Below are positions 1-10,659 of a DNA stretch of 64,000 nucleotides, one piece after another. The stretch is taken from the NCBI GenBank assembly GCA_018105865.1, contig CM030856.1:7626653-7690652 (forward strand), given 5' to 3'. Each line of letters opens with the position of its first letter. Position 1 is the first letter of the stretch. The notes under the pieces are model-generated. The model was given only the letters and a program-made list of their open reading frames with translations, ran no database searches and had not been told where the DNA came from. The stretch is from Metaphire vulgaris. Lineage: Eukaryota > Annelida > Clitellata > Crassiclitellata > Megascolecidae. A program made the translations under genes and the position numbers.

Positions 1-72
1 CCTCCCTACTTCCCTCTGTCTGTCTATTTCTGTTGCTGACTCTCCTTCATCTCTTTGTTCTCTGACTTTATT

Positions 73-281
73 CAGTGGCGGCTCTAGGATTTGGCAAGTG
101 GGGGGGCCGTTGGGGTGGCAACTTCTAATCATGGGGGGCCAACCATTTGTTGTTTAATGTATGTAGCACTAAGTATAGGGTCCCAACTGGGGGGGGTGGC
201 ACTGGGAGGCCACTGGGGGGGGGGGCAGGCTCTCAATAGGGGAGCACGGGCCCCCCTCGCCCCCCGGTGGAGCCGCCACTG
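73..281. mobile_element. hAT-type MITE, family A
   Basis: It begins CAGTGGCGGCTCTAGGATTT and ends AGCCGCCACTG, giving inverted ends. It shares its interior with copies at 6233, 25267, 50321 and 57539. There is no clear target duplication here and no coding capacity. The family is non-autonomous; assignment to hAT rests on the 8-bp duplications around the sister copies. Confidence 0.8.
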
Positions 282-437
282 ACTCTCTCTACCCCCTCTC
301 TCGTTCTCCTTCACTTCTTCTGTCTATCTTTCTCGATCTCTCTCCCTTTTTGTTCTCTTTCACCGATAACTCCTTTATCCCTCCGTCTGTCTGTCGATCT
401 GTCTCTTTCTCCTTTCTCCCGCTTTTTTCTCTGTCGT

Positions 438-478
<41 letters not shown>

Positions 479-480
479 TG
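282..480. repeat. Pyrimidine-rich tract with (TC)n
   Basis: The plus strand is almost pure C and T, with a regular (TC)n core at about 439-475. Open frames here are low-complexity Ser/Leu or Arg/Glu strings and are not genes. I see nothing else between 480 and 880. Confidence 0.9.
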
Positions 481-880
481 TTCTAACTAGCTGGCTAAAG
501 AACTTCCATAGCGCCATTTTAGCGATGCACTTGACATCAGTCGATAGTCGTTCCACTGTACGATCGCATTTATTCCTCCATTGTCGGCTCCCAATCGGTC
601 AGTCCGTCCCTCTGTGTCAGTTTCTCTTTGAATTTCTGAAAGTCGTAGGTTGTCCGAACCTGCAACCGCCGTCTTCCGATGCGTGGATGGAGAGAAACGG
701 TAGCGAAGCCATCTACGGCTGCTTCGGGGCACAACACACGTGGCACCTGACGTGCAGAGATCGCGAGTGGTCGGGAGTTATGGGCAACTGCACTCAACGT
801 ATGACTCGCTCGCTAGCTTACAGTAATAATAGCAATAATAATAATATTATTATTATAATGTGATTTTAAGTGGCTTAGGG

Positions 881-1240
881 GCCGTATATAAATGACGTCA
901 CGCGATTTTGGCAGTTTTTGACCCCACTCCCTCTCGTCACACGTCGTCACAAAAAGTCAGACCCTCAAATATGACGTCACAACGCGTAAATCTTCCCGTC
1001 ATCTGATCGTCTTTCCAATGCTAAAAATTTTTGTTTGGAAATATTCATTATAATTATTATAGTTGAAACAATATTCATAAACTTTTTCAAACTCTTTCTT
1101 TAAAATGAAGTATAATAATTATAAGTGTAAAATACGTTCAATTTTGCGGCAACATAGCATTGCGGAATTAATAAAAATATTTGGTATTACATGACGTCAC
1201 ATTTTTGGACCCCCTCCCTCCCCCACACTCCACTGTTGTA
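881..1240. mobile_element. Probable inverted-repeat DNA transposon remnant
   Basis: It starts GGGGCCGTATATAAATGACG, a terminus style seen in animal DNA transposons. The TGACGTCAC plus CCCC(A/T)CCCTC pattern recurs near 1190-1230. The far inverted end is not visible and may be lost next to the SINE that follows. Confidence 0.4.
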
Positions 1241-1287
1241 ATTCTCTACGTTCAATAACCTAGTTTTTCGTCTTCTTTGCGTTGTTA

Positions 1288-1600
1288 CGTTGAATTCTGC
1301 CTACTTGGCGTTGTGCGACCGGTTCCCGTCAGAACACCGAAGTTAAGGAACGTCGAGCGCGGTTAGTACTTGGATTGGTGTCCGTCCCGGGATCGAGTCG
1401 TGGTGCCGGCGGCCAATCGAGCAGTTCGTCGCTTAGGCGTCGTTAATCTGGTAGCAGCGTTAAGCAGCGAAGTGCGAAGGTAGAGCGCCGGTCTAGAGAA
1501 AGCAATGGCAAATCCACCTGCGACGACTAGAGACCAGCTATCAGCGCCGGACCCTGCGCCCGCTCGAGTACGGGACTACCTTTACATTTACTTTGAAGTA
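1288..1600 (+). mobile_element. 5S rRNA-headed SINE (SINE3 type)
   Basis: Positions about 1315-1410 match animal 5S rRNA: CACCGAAGTTAAGGAACGTC and GCGGTTAGTACTTGGATTGG are near-exact, covering the internal A-box and C-box promoter of RNA polymerase III. It is not a functional 5S gene because the 3' stem is diverged and a SINE body follows. The body (about 1450-1600: AGCAGCGTTAAGCAGCGA, AATGGCAAATCCACC, CTCGAGTACGGGACTACC) is shared with the SINE at 10660. The 5S-derived head is well supported; whether the element is active is unknown. Confidence 0.85.
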
Positions 1601-2044
1601 TTACTAAGTTGCTGCGGTCACATAAAGCATTGATGTATGTGCGTAGGACAATGGGTAATAGATTATCTTGCCAATATTTGGATCCATTAATGTATTAGGC
1701 TTTTTTCCAATCTAGTAATTTTCTTTTATTTCAAGTTATAAGGTCCTCTGCCAATGTGCTAATGACTAACCCAAAGGCTTCTTGACTGCGAATAGCTAAA
1801 TATGATAATTGAAAAACTTCTTACATTGAAACAACTCGATGTAAGCCAAACACGCGCTTACATACAGACATACAATCATACATACACACATGCGTAGGCC
1901 TATATACATACCGACATACATACACGCATACACATGTACAAAAAGACACACAAAATTTGCATTTATTTTCTTGATTTCTATTTCAGAAACTGTTTTGGCT
2001 GACATTGGACGTGCGGAGGAAAAAGAACATTTCATTAAACACGG
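1601..2044. other. Non-genic, short (ACAT)n
   Basis: A/T-rich single-copy-looking DNA with an imperfect ACAT/ATAC tract at about 1862-1940. No exon or element termini recognised. Confidence 0.5.
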
Positions 2045-3828
2045 TTTATTTATTTATTTATTTCAAGACAATTTCTATAGCGCCGTGCACTAGGTTAAGG
2101 CCTACGACAAGGGCGCTGCACACACATAGTCAACCATAACCTAAACTAAAAAGATGCGTCTTTAGTTCTCTCAGGAACAGTCCAGCAGAGTTGGCCTCAG
2201 TCACTGCGGTCGGCAAGGCATTCCAAAGCAATGGGTTCCCGCGAGAGAAGGACCTGTCTCCGAACTTCGAAGTCTGTGACGGAGGCGGAACGAGCAGTAG
2301 GACACGATGGCCGGAGCGAAGTGCCGACCTCCGTGCGTTCGACGTTGATCTTAGGACCAGCTCAGCCAGGTTACAGTGCGGGTCATTTAACGCTCGGAAG
2401 GTGAGCCAGCAGCGCTTATGGATAATGCGCTCCCGGGCTCGAAGCCAGTGCAGCTGATCACGCAGTAGGGGGGTCACGTGGGCTCCCCAGGGGCTGCTAA
2501 AGACGACCCGAGCAGCTGTATTGAGCACGGATTGCAGACGATTCAACTTTCCATCGGGGAGGCCCAGCAACACGCTGTTGCAATAGTCCAGCCTGGGCAG
2601 AACAAGGGCGCGCACAAGGTGCACTGCCCCGCTGATCGGAAGATGCCGGCGCACTGACCTAATCCTCCGTAGGTGGTAGTAACATCCGCGGACAACATTA
2701 CCGATATGTTCCTCGAACGACAACGTCTCATCGAGTAGTACTCCCAGGAGTCGTAGGCACTTTGAGGGGACGACGGTCACATCACCCAGCATGAACGGTA
2801 AATGGCTCAGGAGATGCTTCCTCCTGGGGGTGCACATCCACAGGAACTCGGTCTTGGCCGGGTTAAGGGCCAAGCGGTTCTCCTCCGTCCACATGATGAT
2901 CGCCGTGATGCAATCGAGGAAGCGAAGTCCAAGTCTTTCCATGTCGGCAGGCTGACAGGAAGAATACAGTTGCACGTCATCCGCGTAGCCGTGCATGGTC
3001 AGTCCGAACGCGATAGCGATTTTCATCAAACCCGCTATGAAGAGAATGAACAGCAGAGGGCCGAGAACCGACCCCTGCGGAACACCATGCTGAACAATTC
3101 GCTTTTCCGACGTTTGACCGCCGCACCGGACCGATTGCGTCCTATCACTGAGGTAGCTCTCGAACCAGCTGAGGACCCGACCCCTGAGGCCGTATGAATT
3201 CTCCAGCCGCTGGATAAGAATCTGGTGATCCACCGTATCAAACGCAGCGGAGAGGTCAAGAAGGCAGAGGAGAGCCACCCTGCCATTCGCAACCGCATCC
3301 ACAACGTCATTGAATATCCTCAGCACGGCGGTTTCACGGCGATACGCTGATTGATCACGAGGCATCAGTCCGTTAGCGTCATCCTCCCAGAAGCTTGGAA
3401 AAATGGCAGGTTTGACAAAATTCTTGAGGGTCAAGTCCTGGCTGTTTCATTTTCGTGACCGTTGCATGTTTCCACTTCGACGGAACTTCGCAAGTCTTTC
3501 ATGAGCGCTTTCAGAAACTGTTTTCCGCCGAGTCCTTTAGCAACCACATCGGCAGAGGGTCTGCAGAGCACTGTTTATTCGGAGACGCACGCAATATGCG
3601 GAGCACCTCCTCCTCCGTTGGTGCCCGAAACGCCAAAGATGCGGCCCATCGTAGGCCTCGAAGGTTGCCAGTCCCGCAGACACCGTCCTCTCCCGTATTC
3701 CTGCAATCTTTCCATCAATGTACCGATGGTAAACGCAGGACAGGGAGCCATCGCAGGAGTGCACTTTCCCAGTAGGGCGTTCAGCGTCTTCCAGGTCTCC
3801 TTAGTCGGACTCCCTGGTGAGCAGCAAC

Positions 3829-3830
<2 letters not shown>
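2045..3830 (-). mobile_element. Non-LTR retrotransposon (CR1-like LINE), 5'-truncated
   Basis: Reading the minus strand, reverse transcriptase sequence enters from about 3830, shifts frame near 3435, then runs open to 2130. A short 3' UTR with the motif GGCGCTATAGAAATTG (about 2080) and a (TAAA)n tail at 2045-2063 follow. Before the shift the frame reads like the LINE linker TWKTLNALLGKC. Truncation at the 5' end, a tandem-repeat tail and a frameshift are typical of a dead LINE copy. A (TTA)n tract abuts the 5' side. Confidence 0.9.
2130..3434 (-). pseudogene. LINE reverse transcriptase, partial ORF (434 aa)
   Basis: This is the C-terminal part of a LINE ORF2 polyprotein, which copies element RNA into DNA at a nicked chromosomal target. 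Visible motifs are RT motif A around residues 58-70 (LLDLSAAFDTVDH, catalytic Asp), motif B at 117-122 (GVPQGS) and motif C at 150-153 (YADD, catalytic Asp pair). These are followed by thumb sequence and a C-terminal segment with RSFSRGNPLLWNALP, which recurs at 57.2 kb. The endonuclease domain and the true start are absent: upstream sequence is frameshifted, so the first Met is only the first in this open stretch. The catalytic residues are intact, so loss of function comes from truncation and frameshift. I infer CR1/jockey-like affinity from motif style only. Confidence 0.92.
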
Positions 3831-3883
<53 letters not shown>

Positions 3884-3893
3884 TATTTATTCA
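3831..3893. repeat. (TTA)n/(TTTA)n microsatellite
   Basis: About 17 TTA units, then TTTA and TTCA units. It abuts the 5' side of the truncated LINE. Confidence 0.97.
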
Positions 3894-4608
3894 TTCATTC
3901 ATTGTCATTAAAATTGTGCCCGAAAGCAATCTGAGATCTTATACATTTAGTCAAATTCGATTTTTCGACATTGTTCAAACTCCTCTTGTGATCTTCATCA
4001 TTAATTTCTGCGCTATTATGATCGGTTCCAAATTTAAACATTAGGTCTTCACAATTTCACAACGACAGATTATAATTATTATAACACCGTTGTTTCAACT
4101 AGTAATGTAATGTAATGTAACAAAATATTTGTATAGCGCCTCTTCTGAAGAATCACTCAGACGCGCTCCTACAGCAAATTACTGTATATTAACAAAGAGA
4201 TAAGTTTTAAGTCGTTTCAAAAAGAGGGCCATAGAACATAGAACTAGTACCAACAAATATACTCATTCATTTAACATGGTAAAAATGGAAGTACTTACAT
4301 GTATTATCTATCAAGTGTGAATAATTTGTATTTTATTGTATTCGTAGATCTTCCTAAATTTCTTAAATCGAATGCATTAACCAGATAATCGACGAATACG
4401 CGTGGAAATGGTTGAAAATGGTTGAAATTGGCTTCTGACGCAGCATCCTTATAATGTGCGCTTTAATAATAATAAATTAATTAATTATAATTAATAATAA
4501 TAATTATTGTTTCAGTTCTTTTCATGACCATAATCGTTGGATCTTGTCTTGCCGTCTTCCTGACAATGCTATGCATAGCAACCATCGTACTCCAAAGGTA
4601 ACTGGATA
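3894..4608. other. Non-genic A/T-rich stretch
   Basis: At about 4120-4200 there is a TTGTATAGCGCCTCTTCTGA segment, probably a reversed LINE/SINE 3' end of the GCGCTATA type described elsewhere. Otherwise I recognise nothing. Confidence 0.4.
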
Positions 4609-4638
4609 ATGATGATGATGATGATGATAATAATAATG

Positions 4639-4683
<45 letters not shown>

Positions 4684-4765
4684 TACTGCAATAATAATAA
4701 TAATAATAATAATAATAATTTTATAATAATAATATACTGCAATAATAATATACTGCAATAATAAT
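4609..4765. repeat. (ATG)n and (AAT)n microsatellite cluster
   Basis: An ATG-repeat block is followed by AAT-repeat blocks separated by three copies of ATATACTGCAATAAT, so the array is compound. I see nothing in 4766-5170. Confidence 0.95.
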
Positions 4766-5172
4766 AACTTGCTTGTATACTGTTGAGTGGTTAATTAGGA
4801 GCTGATCTGTCTCTTGTGTGAAAGATCCGCTTAATGATCTGATGATAATGAATAGAAAATGATAGAAGGATACGGTTGAGAAGTGGCAACAGTGAGACTA
4901 TCTTCGTAAAGATGAAATCGGTAAACTAAATGGAATTCAGTGTTTTGAAGGCCTTTAGCTATAGATCTATATAAATGAGAATTTCAGGTGACGAAAATAA
5001 TTGCTGGATTAAATATAATCGCGATTAGATTTTATCCAGTAAAATTGCTTAGTTGACGAGTATGAAAAATCGCTTCTGATGAGATTCGAACATTTGAAAA
5101 CAAATGAGAAATTCTTAGCTTACGACCTTACGTAACTGATTACACAAAATCCGCTGTTCCTGCAATGCAACT

Positions 5173-5188
5173 ATTATTATTATTGATA

Positions 5189-5273
<85 letters not shown>

Positions 5274-5274
5274 G
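5173..5274. repeat. (TTA)n microsatellite
   Basis: About 30 near-perfect ATT units with one TGATAT interruption near the start. Confidence 0.97.
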
Positions 5275-5354
5275 CTAGAAAGCCCCGGTATTAATTACTA
5301 AGTAAACCTATTATTTTTAGAACTAGGCCTAATATTATTAGTTATTATTATTAG

Positions 5355-5652
5355 TAGTGGCGTATATTATTATTATTGCTATTATTATCATTGATATTAT
5401 TATTATTATTATGACGATTAAAATTATTATCACCTTATTACATCCTGAACGAGCAAAAAGTCGAGGGGCATCATTTCTAGAAAGCCCCGGGGTTATTGAA
5501 TTAACCCTAGCTAAACCCCTCTTTGGGCCCCCCCGCCCGGAACGGGACTGTCAATCCCCCTCCCCATGTTACGCCATAGGGGCCTCCATATCCTATAGGG
5601 GTCCCCATATCAAGGATGCCCCCTGGGACCCCGAAAGTCACGCTACGCCACA
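5355..5652. mobile_element. MITE remnant, CAGTGGCGTA family
   Basis: The ends AGTGGCGTA and CTACGCCACAG are inverted. The interior shares GAGCAAAAAGTC, AACCCTAGCTAAACCCCTC and the G/C-rich block GGGCCCCCCCGCCCGG with the intact copy at 22313. The left end has been filled by (ATT)n. No clear target duplication. Confidence 0.6.
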
Positions 5653-5667
5653 GTATAAATATTGTTG

Positions 5668-5816
5668 TTGTGTTTATTCTTAACACCTTGACATTGGGGA
5701 GAGTTTAAAATGTTTGGCGCGACAAGAACAGACGTTCCAAAGACGAACATATACAAATTTTGGCCGCTCAAACTTTGCGGGGGAATTCACCCCAAAACAG
5801 GCCTAGAATAAACACT
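5668..5816. mobile_element. hAT-type MITE, family B, degenerate
   Basis: GTGTTTATTCTTAACACCTT at the left and AGGCCTAGAATAAACACTG at the right match the better copies at 8541 and 34809. No exact target duplication. Confidence 0.7.
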
Positions 5817-5884
5817 GGTTGTTAGTATTATTAACTGCTTGATCGTGCGTGATTTAAACTGACAGACGCGAAAGGAACAGACGT

Positions 5885-6175
5885 TTGAAAGACGAACGGG
5901 CAAAGTGCGCCGCTCAGCTGACCAGCACCTACTACGGGGCCATGCACCCCGTTGTCGTCGTGACCAACCGGACCAAACCCTGCACCCTCCGTGCGAGAAC
6001 TGCGTTCCTGCAGACCGGCGATTTTCGTTCGAGGACCATCAGACCGTCAGAGACAACTCTAACATCGACGAACGAAATCTATTTTCGAACGCTACCGTCT
6101 TATTCCGCTTTTGCCGGAAATGACGTGTTCAGCATCGTCCAACAGACGATCGACGCCGACGACTTTAACCTATGA
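5885..6175 (+). other. Possible exon or old ORF fragment, unrecognised
   Basis: A 96-codon open frame ending in TGA lies in a stretch richer in CG than its surroundings (GACGAACG, ATCGACGCCGACGAC). It ends in AFAGNDVFSIVQQTIDADD, which is not low complexity. A second plus frame over 5905-6123 is also open, and I cannot decide between them. No splice acceptor, homologue or promoter is convincing. It could be a 3'-terminal exon or a fragment of an unknown element. Confidence 0.25.
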
Positions 6176-6232
6176 ACGACGGCGCGCCTGTTGAAAATTT
6201 ATTTTTTACAATTTAATTTAATCGTATCTATG

Positions 6233-6418
6233 CAGTGGCGGCTCCACCGGGAGGGCCAGGGGGCCCGTGCCCCCTATTGAGTGTCTGCCCCCCGTGGTCC
6301 TCCCAGTTGGGACCCTATACTTAATGCTACATACATTAAACAACAAATGGTTGGCCCCCATGATTAGAAGTTGCCACCCCAACGGCCCCCCACTTGCCAA
6401 ATCCTAGAGCCGCCACTG
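6233..6418. mobile_element. hAT-type MITE, family A
   Basis: A 186-bp element with ends CAGTGGCGGCTCC and GAGCCGCCACTG and an exact 8-bp target duplication, TATCTATG, at 6225-6232 and 6419-6426. It lies in the opposite orientation to the copy at 73. The exact duplication establishes the boundaries of family A. Confidence 0.95.
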
Positions 6419-6495
6419 TATCTATGTGTATACGCAGTGCTTTTTTACTGGTAAAAAGGATGCCGGAACCCGCACTTATATATATTTTTGTTGAC

Positions 6496-6498
6496 TAT

Positions 6499-6545
<47 letters not shown>
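6496..6545. repeat. (TTTA)n microsatellite
   Basis: About 12 perfect ATTT units. A LINE fragment follows directly. Confidence 0.97.
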
Positions 6546-6564
6546 CCACATAGCATTGTTATTA

Positions 6565-6822
6565 TATGGACGCACACGTAAGGCATTCTATCTTCAAATG
6601 GAAGGAAACAGAGGCAGAGAACGACCCAGAAAAAGTGGATGGACAACATGAGAGAAGATATGAAATTGTAAGGAATCTCAATCACAGAAGGAAAAAGATT
6701 AGCAGAGAACAGGAGGACTTCTTGGAAATGCTTTGTGTTTAGCTATTTTCGCTAAACGTTGGCAGAGAACACGATAATAATACGATGATGATGACGACGA
6801 CGACGATGATGATGATGATGAT
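6565..6822 (+). mobile_element. LINE 3'-end fragment with (GAT)n/(GAC)n tail
   Basis: Frames encode EGNRGRERPRKSGWTT and then a broken stretch, matching the LINE C-terminus seen at 59.9-60.2 kb (pattern G-R-P-R-[KR]-x-W). The segment ends in ATGATGATGACGACGACG, the usual microsatellite tail. In-frame stops make it a pseudogene fragment. Confidence 0.65.
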
Positions 6823-7381
6823 TGTTATTATAGCTCGTTGTGGTTTAAACTTTAATTAAAACGCGGATTTCTGCACCTCGCACATTGGTATTAGATATCT
6901 TAAAACTTAAAACTTTTGAATTTATCAAATTAATCTAAATTGAAAAATGATAAAATTTCTGAAGAAACAGGATAAGAATACCGTTCCGACGCGTTCCAGA
7001 AGAAAATATCGCTGCATACACGTAATTTGAATAGGGTTGTTGCACTCTGTTCTGTTCAGTGCTCAATTTTATGGGGGTCTTAGCCCCCCCATCCATACTA
7101 TATGTCGCCCCGACCTTCAGTGTATGGGTGTCGAAATTCAGCTTCTTTTAGCTATAAGACTTCCTTTATTGGAGGTCTAAGATCTTGAAATCAACCGCAG
7201 ATTTTGTCCGGAGAGCTTATAAGGTGTGTCCTGATTTGTTACTTCTACTTCAATGCGTGTTAATCGTCTTTGTCGTCAGTGTCATGTCGCTTGTCGTGTT
7301 GTCCTCAGTGTTATAACAGACAGTGGCGTAGCAAGAATTTGGTGCAAACGCAGGCTTGCACTGCGCAGCAGCGCGTTAGTA

Positions 7382-7703
7382 CAGTAGGAACTTCGTTATA
7401 ACGGACTCGGTTATAATGGATACTGTATAGCCTACTCGGTTATAAAGTACTCCAAAGTATGATCACATGTGACGCGCTACCGTATTGGATGGTATTGGAT
7501 ATAAAGTATAACGGGTATAGAGTACTAAATTGTGCAGGGGGCGGAAGATGGCAGAGTGGGTTACGTGCTGGAGCGTCAGGCTGACGGAGCGGGTTCAAGC
7601 CTCGTCAGTGCCCCTAGTGGCTTTCACACAGGCTAAGTCACTTTAAATCATGCTAAATTTTAAGTTAAGATCCCGCTGAGTGCGTTATAACGAAGTTCAA
7701 CTG
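7382..7703. mobile_element. Tigger-like MITE carrying a tRNA-SINE
   Basis: The left end CAGTAGGAACTTCGTTATAA and the right end TTATAACGAAGTTCAACTG are inverted and flanked by TA, the Tc1/mariner-type target. The internal GGTTATAATGGATACTGTA echoes the terminus. A SINE occupies 7536-7655. I see nothing clear in 6823-7320; 7322-7380 holds a lone CAGTGGCGTAGCAAG end. Confidence 0.7.
7536..7655 (+). mobile_element. tRNA-derived SINE head
   Basis: GGCAGAGTGGGTTACGTGCT fits a polymerase III A box, and GCGGGTTCAAGCCTC lies at the expected distance for a B box. A reverse-strand copy sits at 10926-11040. It is not a working tRNA gene: I find no complete cloverleaf. Confidence 0.7.
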
Positions 7704-7910
7704 TATTGTCAACTCGAATGTCGAACTGATTGAACGGTTGTCGGTTTTACTGTATGTCTCGCCGTTCCGTGTTGTGTGTCAACTTGTTTGTCGATGAATT
7801 TCGCAAATATTTTAAAATACGCAATTAAAGTTGATGACGTGAAAAGTCTTCATACGTAGCAGTCTGTAAAACGGTGTTATTTGTTCTATTTTTATTTGAT
7901 GTTATTTTAT

Positions 7911-7985
<75 letters not shown>

Positions 7986-7988
7986 GGT
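7911..7988. repeat. (GAT)n microsatellite
   Basis: About 25 perfect ATG/GAT units, followed by TTTATTTATTTATTAG. The stretch 7989-8532 holds MITE-like G/C-rich scraps (8125-8160) and no gene. Confidence 0.97.
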
Positions 7989-8540
7989 GATGATTTATTT
8001 ATTTATTAGAGTAAGGTAACCGTACAGGGTAATCCTGCTTCGTTTTAATTTCTCTGTCACGTCGAAAAATGTCGAGATCAAACTTATGTCTTGTACGGTA
8101 AAGCACAACTGGCTGCCCGCGGGCCAGGCAGTTCACGGGCCCCTGGCCCGCCACTGGGCTGTGAAATGATCCGCCCCCAAAAAATACCAAAACGATCAAT
8201 AACTGTTTTCTAATACATGCGAAATGTATTTAAATGTCTTGTTCTCAACTTACCTGTTTCTATTACTTACGAACTATATTTCTTTACTAAAAATATGTCA
8301 CCTGGCCCGCGGACACCTATCTTGAAAAAATTGACCTTTCATGAAATTTTGTTGAATAGGTCCTACCCCTACCTCTGCTGTAGATTTTTAACGTTCACAG
8401 CAGGACTGCAACATTATGTCTAATGTACAAAGACATTTGTCAGGGCGTTTTCCTGGACTCATAATTAATTTGGGGTTCTTAAGTATGAATGTTAGTTGGG
8501 CTTGAATTTAAATCTATATTAGACGTCTGATGGCTTGATA

Positions 8541-8720
8541 CAGTGTTTATTCTAGCCACCTTGACATTGGGGGAGCTTGAAATGTTGGGGGCGACAAGAT
8601 TTGTCTCCCCACGCTTTTGGGGGAAATTTCCATCCCCAAGCCAACAGATACAAATTTGAGAGAGGGAATTTAAAAACTTTGGGGGGGGAATACCCCCAAA
8701 CAGGCCTAGAATAAACACTG
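8541..8720. mobile_element. hAT-type MITE, family B
   Basis: 180 bp with ends CAGTGTTTATTCTAGCC and GGCCTAGAATAAACACTG and an exact 8-bp duplication, GCTTGATA (8533-8540 and 8721-8728). The interior is C- and G-run rich (CCCCCAAACAGG). Sister copies are at 34809 and 5668. Confidence 0.95.
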
Positions 8721-8804
8721 GCTTGATAAAAGGGTAACTCAATGTGTGATGAGTAGACATAATGCCTTTGTTGGTTCGCTTCAATGTGTTCCATGACTTC
8801 TAAT

Positions 8805-8935
8805 CTTAAACTTATATAGCGCCACTTCATAATACACAGGAGCATCAGCCGATGGCGCACCAAATCCAAGTCATCAACGATCCAAATCAAATCCAGGGTA
8901 TCCGGTCGGACAAAACGGGCGACAGTCTTCCTAGT
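8805..8935. mobile_element. SINE or LINE 3'-end, GCGCCACTTC family
   Basis: Contains TATATAGCGCCACTTCATAA, CAGGAGCATCAGCCGATGG and ATCCAGGGTATCCGG. The same string occurs twice at 49905-50130 and reversed at 53330-53395. It is a dispersed repeat with the GCGCTATA motif common to LINE/SINE 3' ends in this window. No promoter boxes seen. Confidence 0.65.
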
Positions 8936-8985
8936 GAGAACTTGAAAATTTAAAAAAAAACATGATAATCGAATTTGACTGCACT

Positions 8986-9294
8986 CAGTGGCGGTTCCGC
9001 GTGGAGGATGAGTGGGGATGCATCCCCCCACCGGACCCGGACCTTTTTTTTGCTTGTGAAACCTATTTTTAGGTAAAAGACTAGTAAAACTACGGGGAAA
9101 GAATTGCGGATGACCGTTCTTCTGCTTGTCAACCTATTTTTCGGTAAAAGTGTAGTAAAATTTGAGGAAAAATTCCATCTTGTCAACATTTTTCGGCCAA
9201 GTTTATTGATTTTTTCCTTCTCTTTTCATTCCCGCCACCAACTTCCCATGAATTCATTTCATGCCCCCACCAAGAAATCCTGGAACCGCCACTG
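8986..9294. mobile_element. hAT-type MITE, family C
   Basis: Ends CAGTGGCGGTTCCGCG and CTGGAACCGCCACTG. GGGGATGCATCCCCCCACCGG near the left end, two copies of a GCTTGT(C/G)AACCTATTTTTCGGTAAAAG-like block and CCCACCAAGAAATCC near the right end are shared with 24039. The flanks (ACTGCACT and ACTGTACG) match only partly. Confidence 0.85.
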
Positions 9295-9494
9295 ACTGTA
9301 CGTGTTCTTCTGTTTATGAGTTGACTAGGATCGAAATGACTGCGCTGTGCGGTAAGTCGTAGTGTTACAGTTTAATTACATTTAGACCTATATTGAAGCT
9401 AGCGTGTAGTAGGACTATGTGTTACAAACTAACAAAGCATTCGCATCGAAACGCACGAGAAAAAACTACTTTCAGAAGCGTTATATATATAGAC

Positions 9495-9706
9495 AGAGGT
9501 GGCTCCAAATGGGGGCTGGGGGGGAGCGTGCCCTCCCTATTGAACGCCTGCATCCAGTGGTCCCTCATACTTTACTGCACTCATTCTAACCATTTAACCA
9601 TTTAGACGAGTCCAAGTTTATGAAAATATATAGCTGACCCCCATGCTTAGAATTTGTCGCGCCCCAACGCCCCCACTTGCCAAATTCTGGAGCGGCCACG
9701 GCATGT
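9495..9706. mobile_element. hAT-type MITE, family A, degenerate
   Basis: AGGTGGCTCCAAATGGGG at the left and CCACTTGCCAAATTCTGGAG at the right are recognisable family A ends in reverse orientation. Internal substitutions are many. Confidence 0.6.
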
Positions 9707-10099
9707 AGATTCGCGAGATTTTACTTACTTATTTACAGTTCTGCATATTTTGCACTGTAAGTCAAATGATTGTAACCATAGGACAGATGGTATGTTCGCT
9801 TTTGTCTTTTTTGGCCTCGGGGTCGGAAACTTTTAATTACACGCATCGTTGCCGTCCTAACTTTGCATCTGTGAGTTTTCGTGTCGAAATATTTCCGTCC
9901 ATCAAAAGACTCACCCATCGGCAGTTTTAGCTAAGACAATTATAGCAATTATTGTGCCGTTCACATGGTTTCGTTGGTCGCTACCCCCTGAGCGAACGAC
10001 AAGTTTCATCTCCACAATTGACTTTAAGATGATAGCACCATCATGTCTGTGCATCTGCGAAATGTCGACGAGAAATCTGATGCATTTCAATGCTATCCT
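9707..10099. other. Non-genic stretch with a LINE/SINE tail
   Basis: At 9708-9733 TTCGCGAGATTTTACTTACT resembles the tail motif of other retroposon ends. No gene signal seen. Confidence 0.4.
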
Positions 10100-10345
10100 C
10101 CGGCTAGACAGAAAGAGACGGAGACAGATAGACAGATGAAGACAGAGATAGGGAGAAAAACGGGCGAGAGGGGCAGAGACAGACAGACAGAAAAAGAGAG
10201 AAAGAGAAAGAAAGATAGATAGATAGAAAAAAGGGAAGAAGAAAGAAAGAGAAAGGGCGATAGAAAAAAGTAAGGAGAAGAGAAAGGAAGAGGGAAAGAG
10301 ATAGATAGAGAGAGATAGGGGAGAGAGAAAAGAATGAGAGAGCAG
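10100..10345. repeat. Purine-rich (GA/GATA/GACA) tract
   Basis: Almost all A and G on the plus strand, with GATA and GACA sub-blocks. Open frames in it are low complexity. Confidence 0.9.
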
Positions 10346-10659
10346 GTTAGCGAAGAAGAGGTCGAGAAAGATCAACACAGCTATTGCAATTGTAACGTGA
10401 TATTGTTCTTTGATCGCAAACGGAATTTCTAGAATCTAGATGATAAGTCTCCAGTGTAAGGAGCTCTAGGGCCCAGGCGCACCAAATACCAGTTTGACCT
10501 GGATGATCTTCAGAGCGAATAGATAGCTCTTGGCTCTAAATGAGACTTTCACGATTTTAAGACATCAATCTAGCATTCCCTCTCTCTCTCTCACTCTCAC
10601 TCTCACTCTCTCAAGTCTACTTTCAGCTGCATTAATCATAGCGCGATTTAAAGTTGCTT

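Noticed and set aside
1315..1410. A 5S rRNA gene
   Set aside because: Terminal stem sequences are diverged and it is fused to a SINE body; no tandem array.
2802..3197. Plus-strand frame opposite the reverse transcriptase
   Set aside because: Antisense shadow of the LINE coding region; RT motifs are on the minus strand.
7536..7655. A functional tRNA gene
   Set aside because: A- and B-box matches exist, but no complete cloverleaf; a second copy at 10926 shows it is a dispersed SINE.
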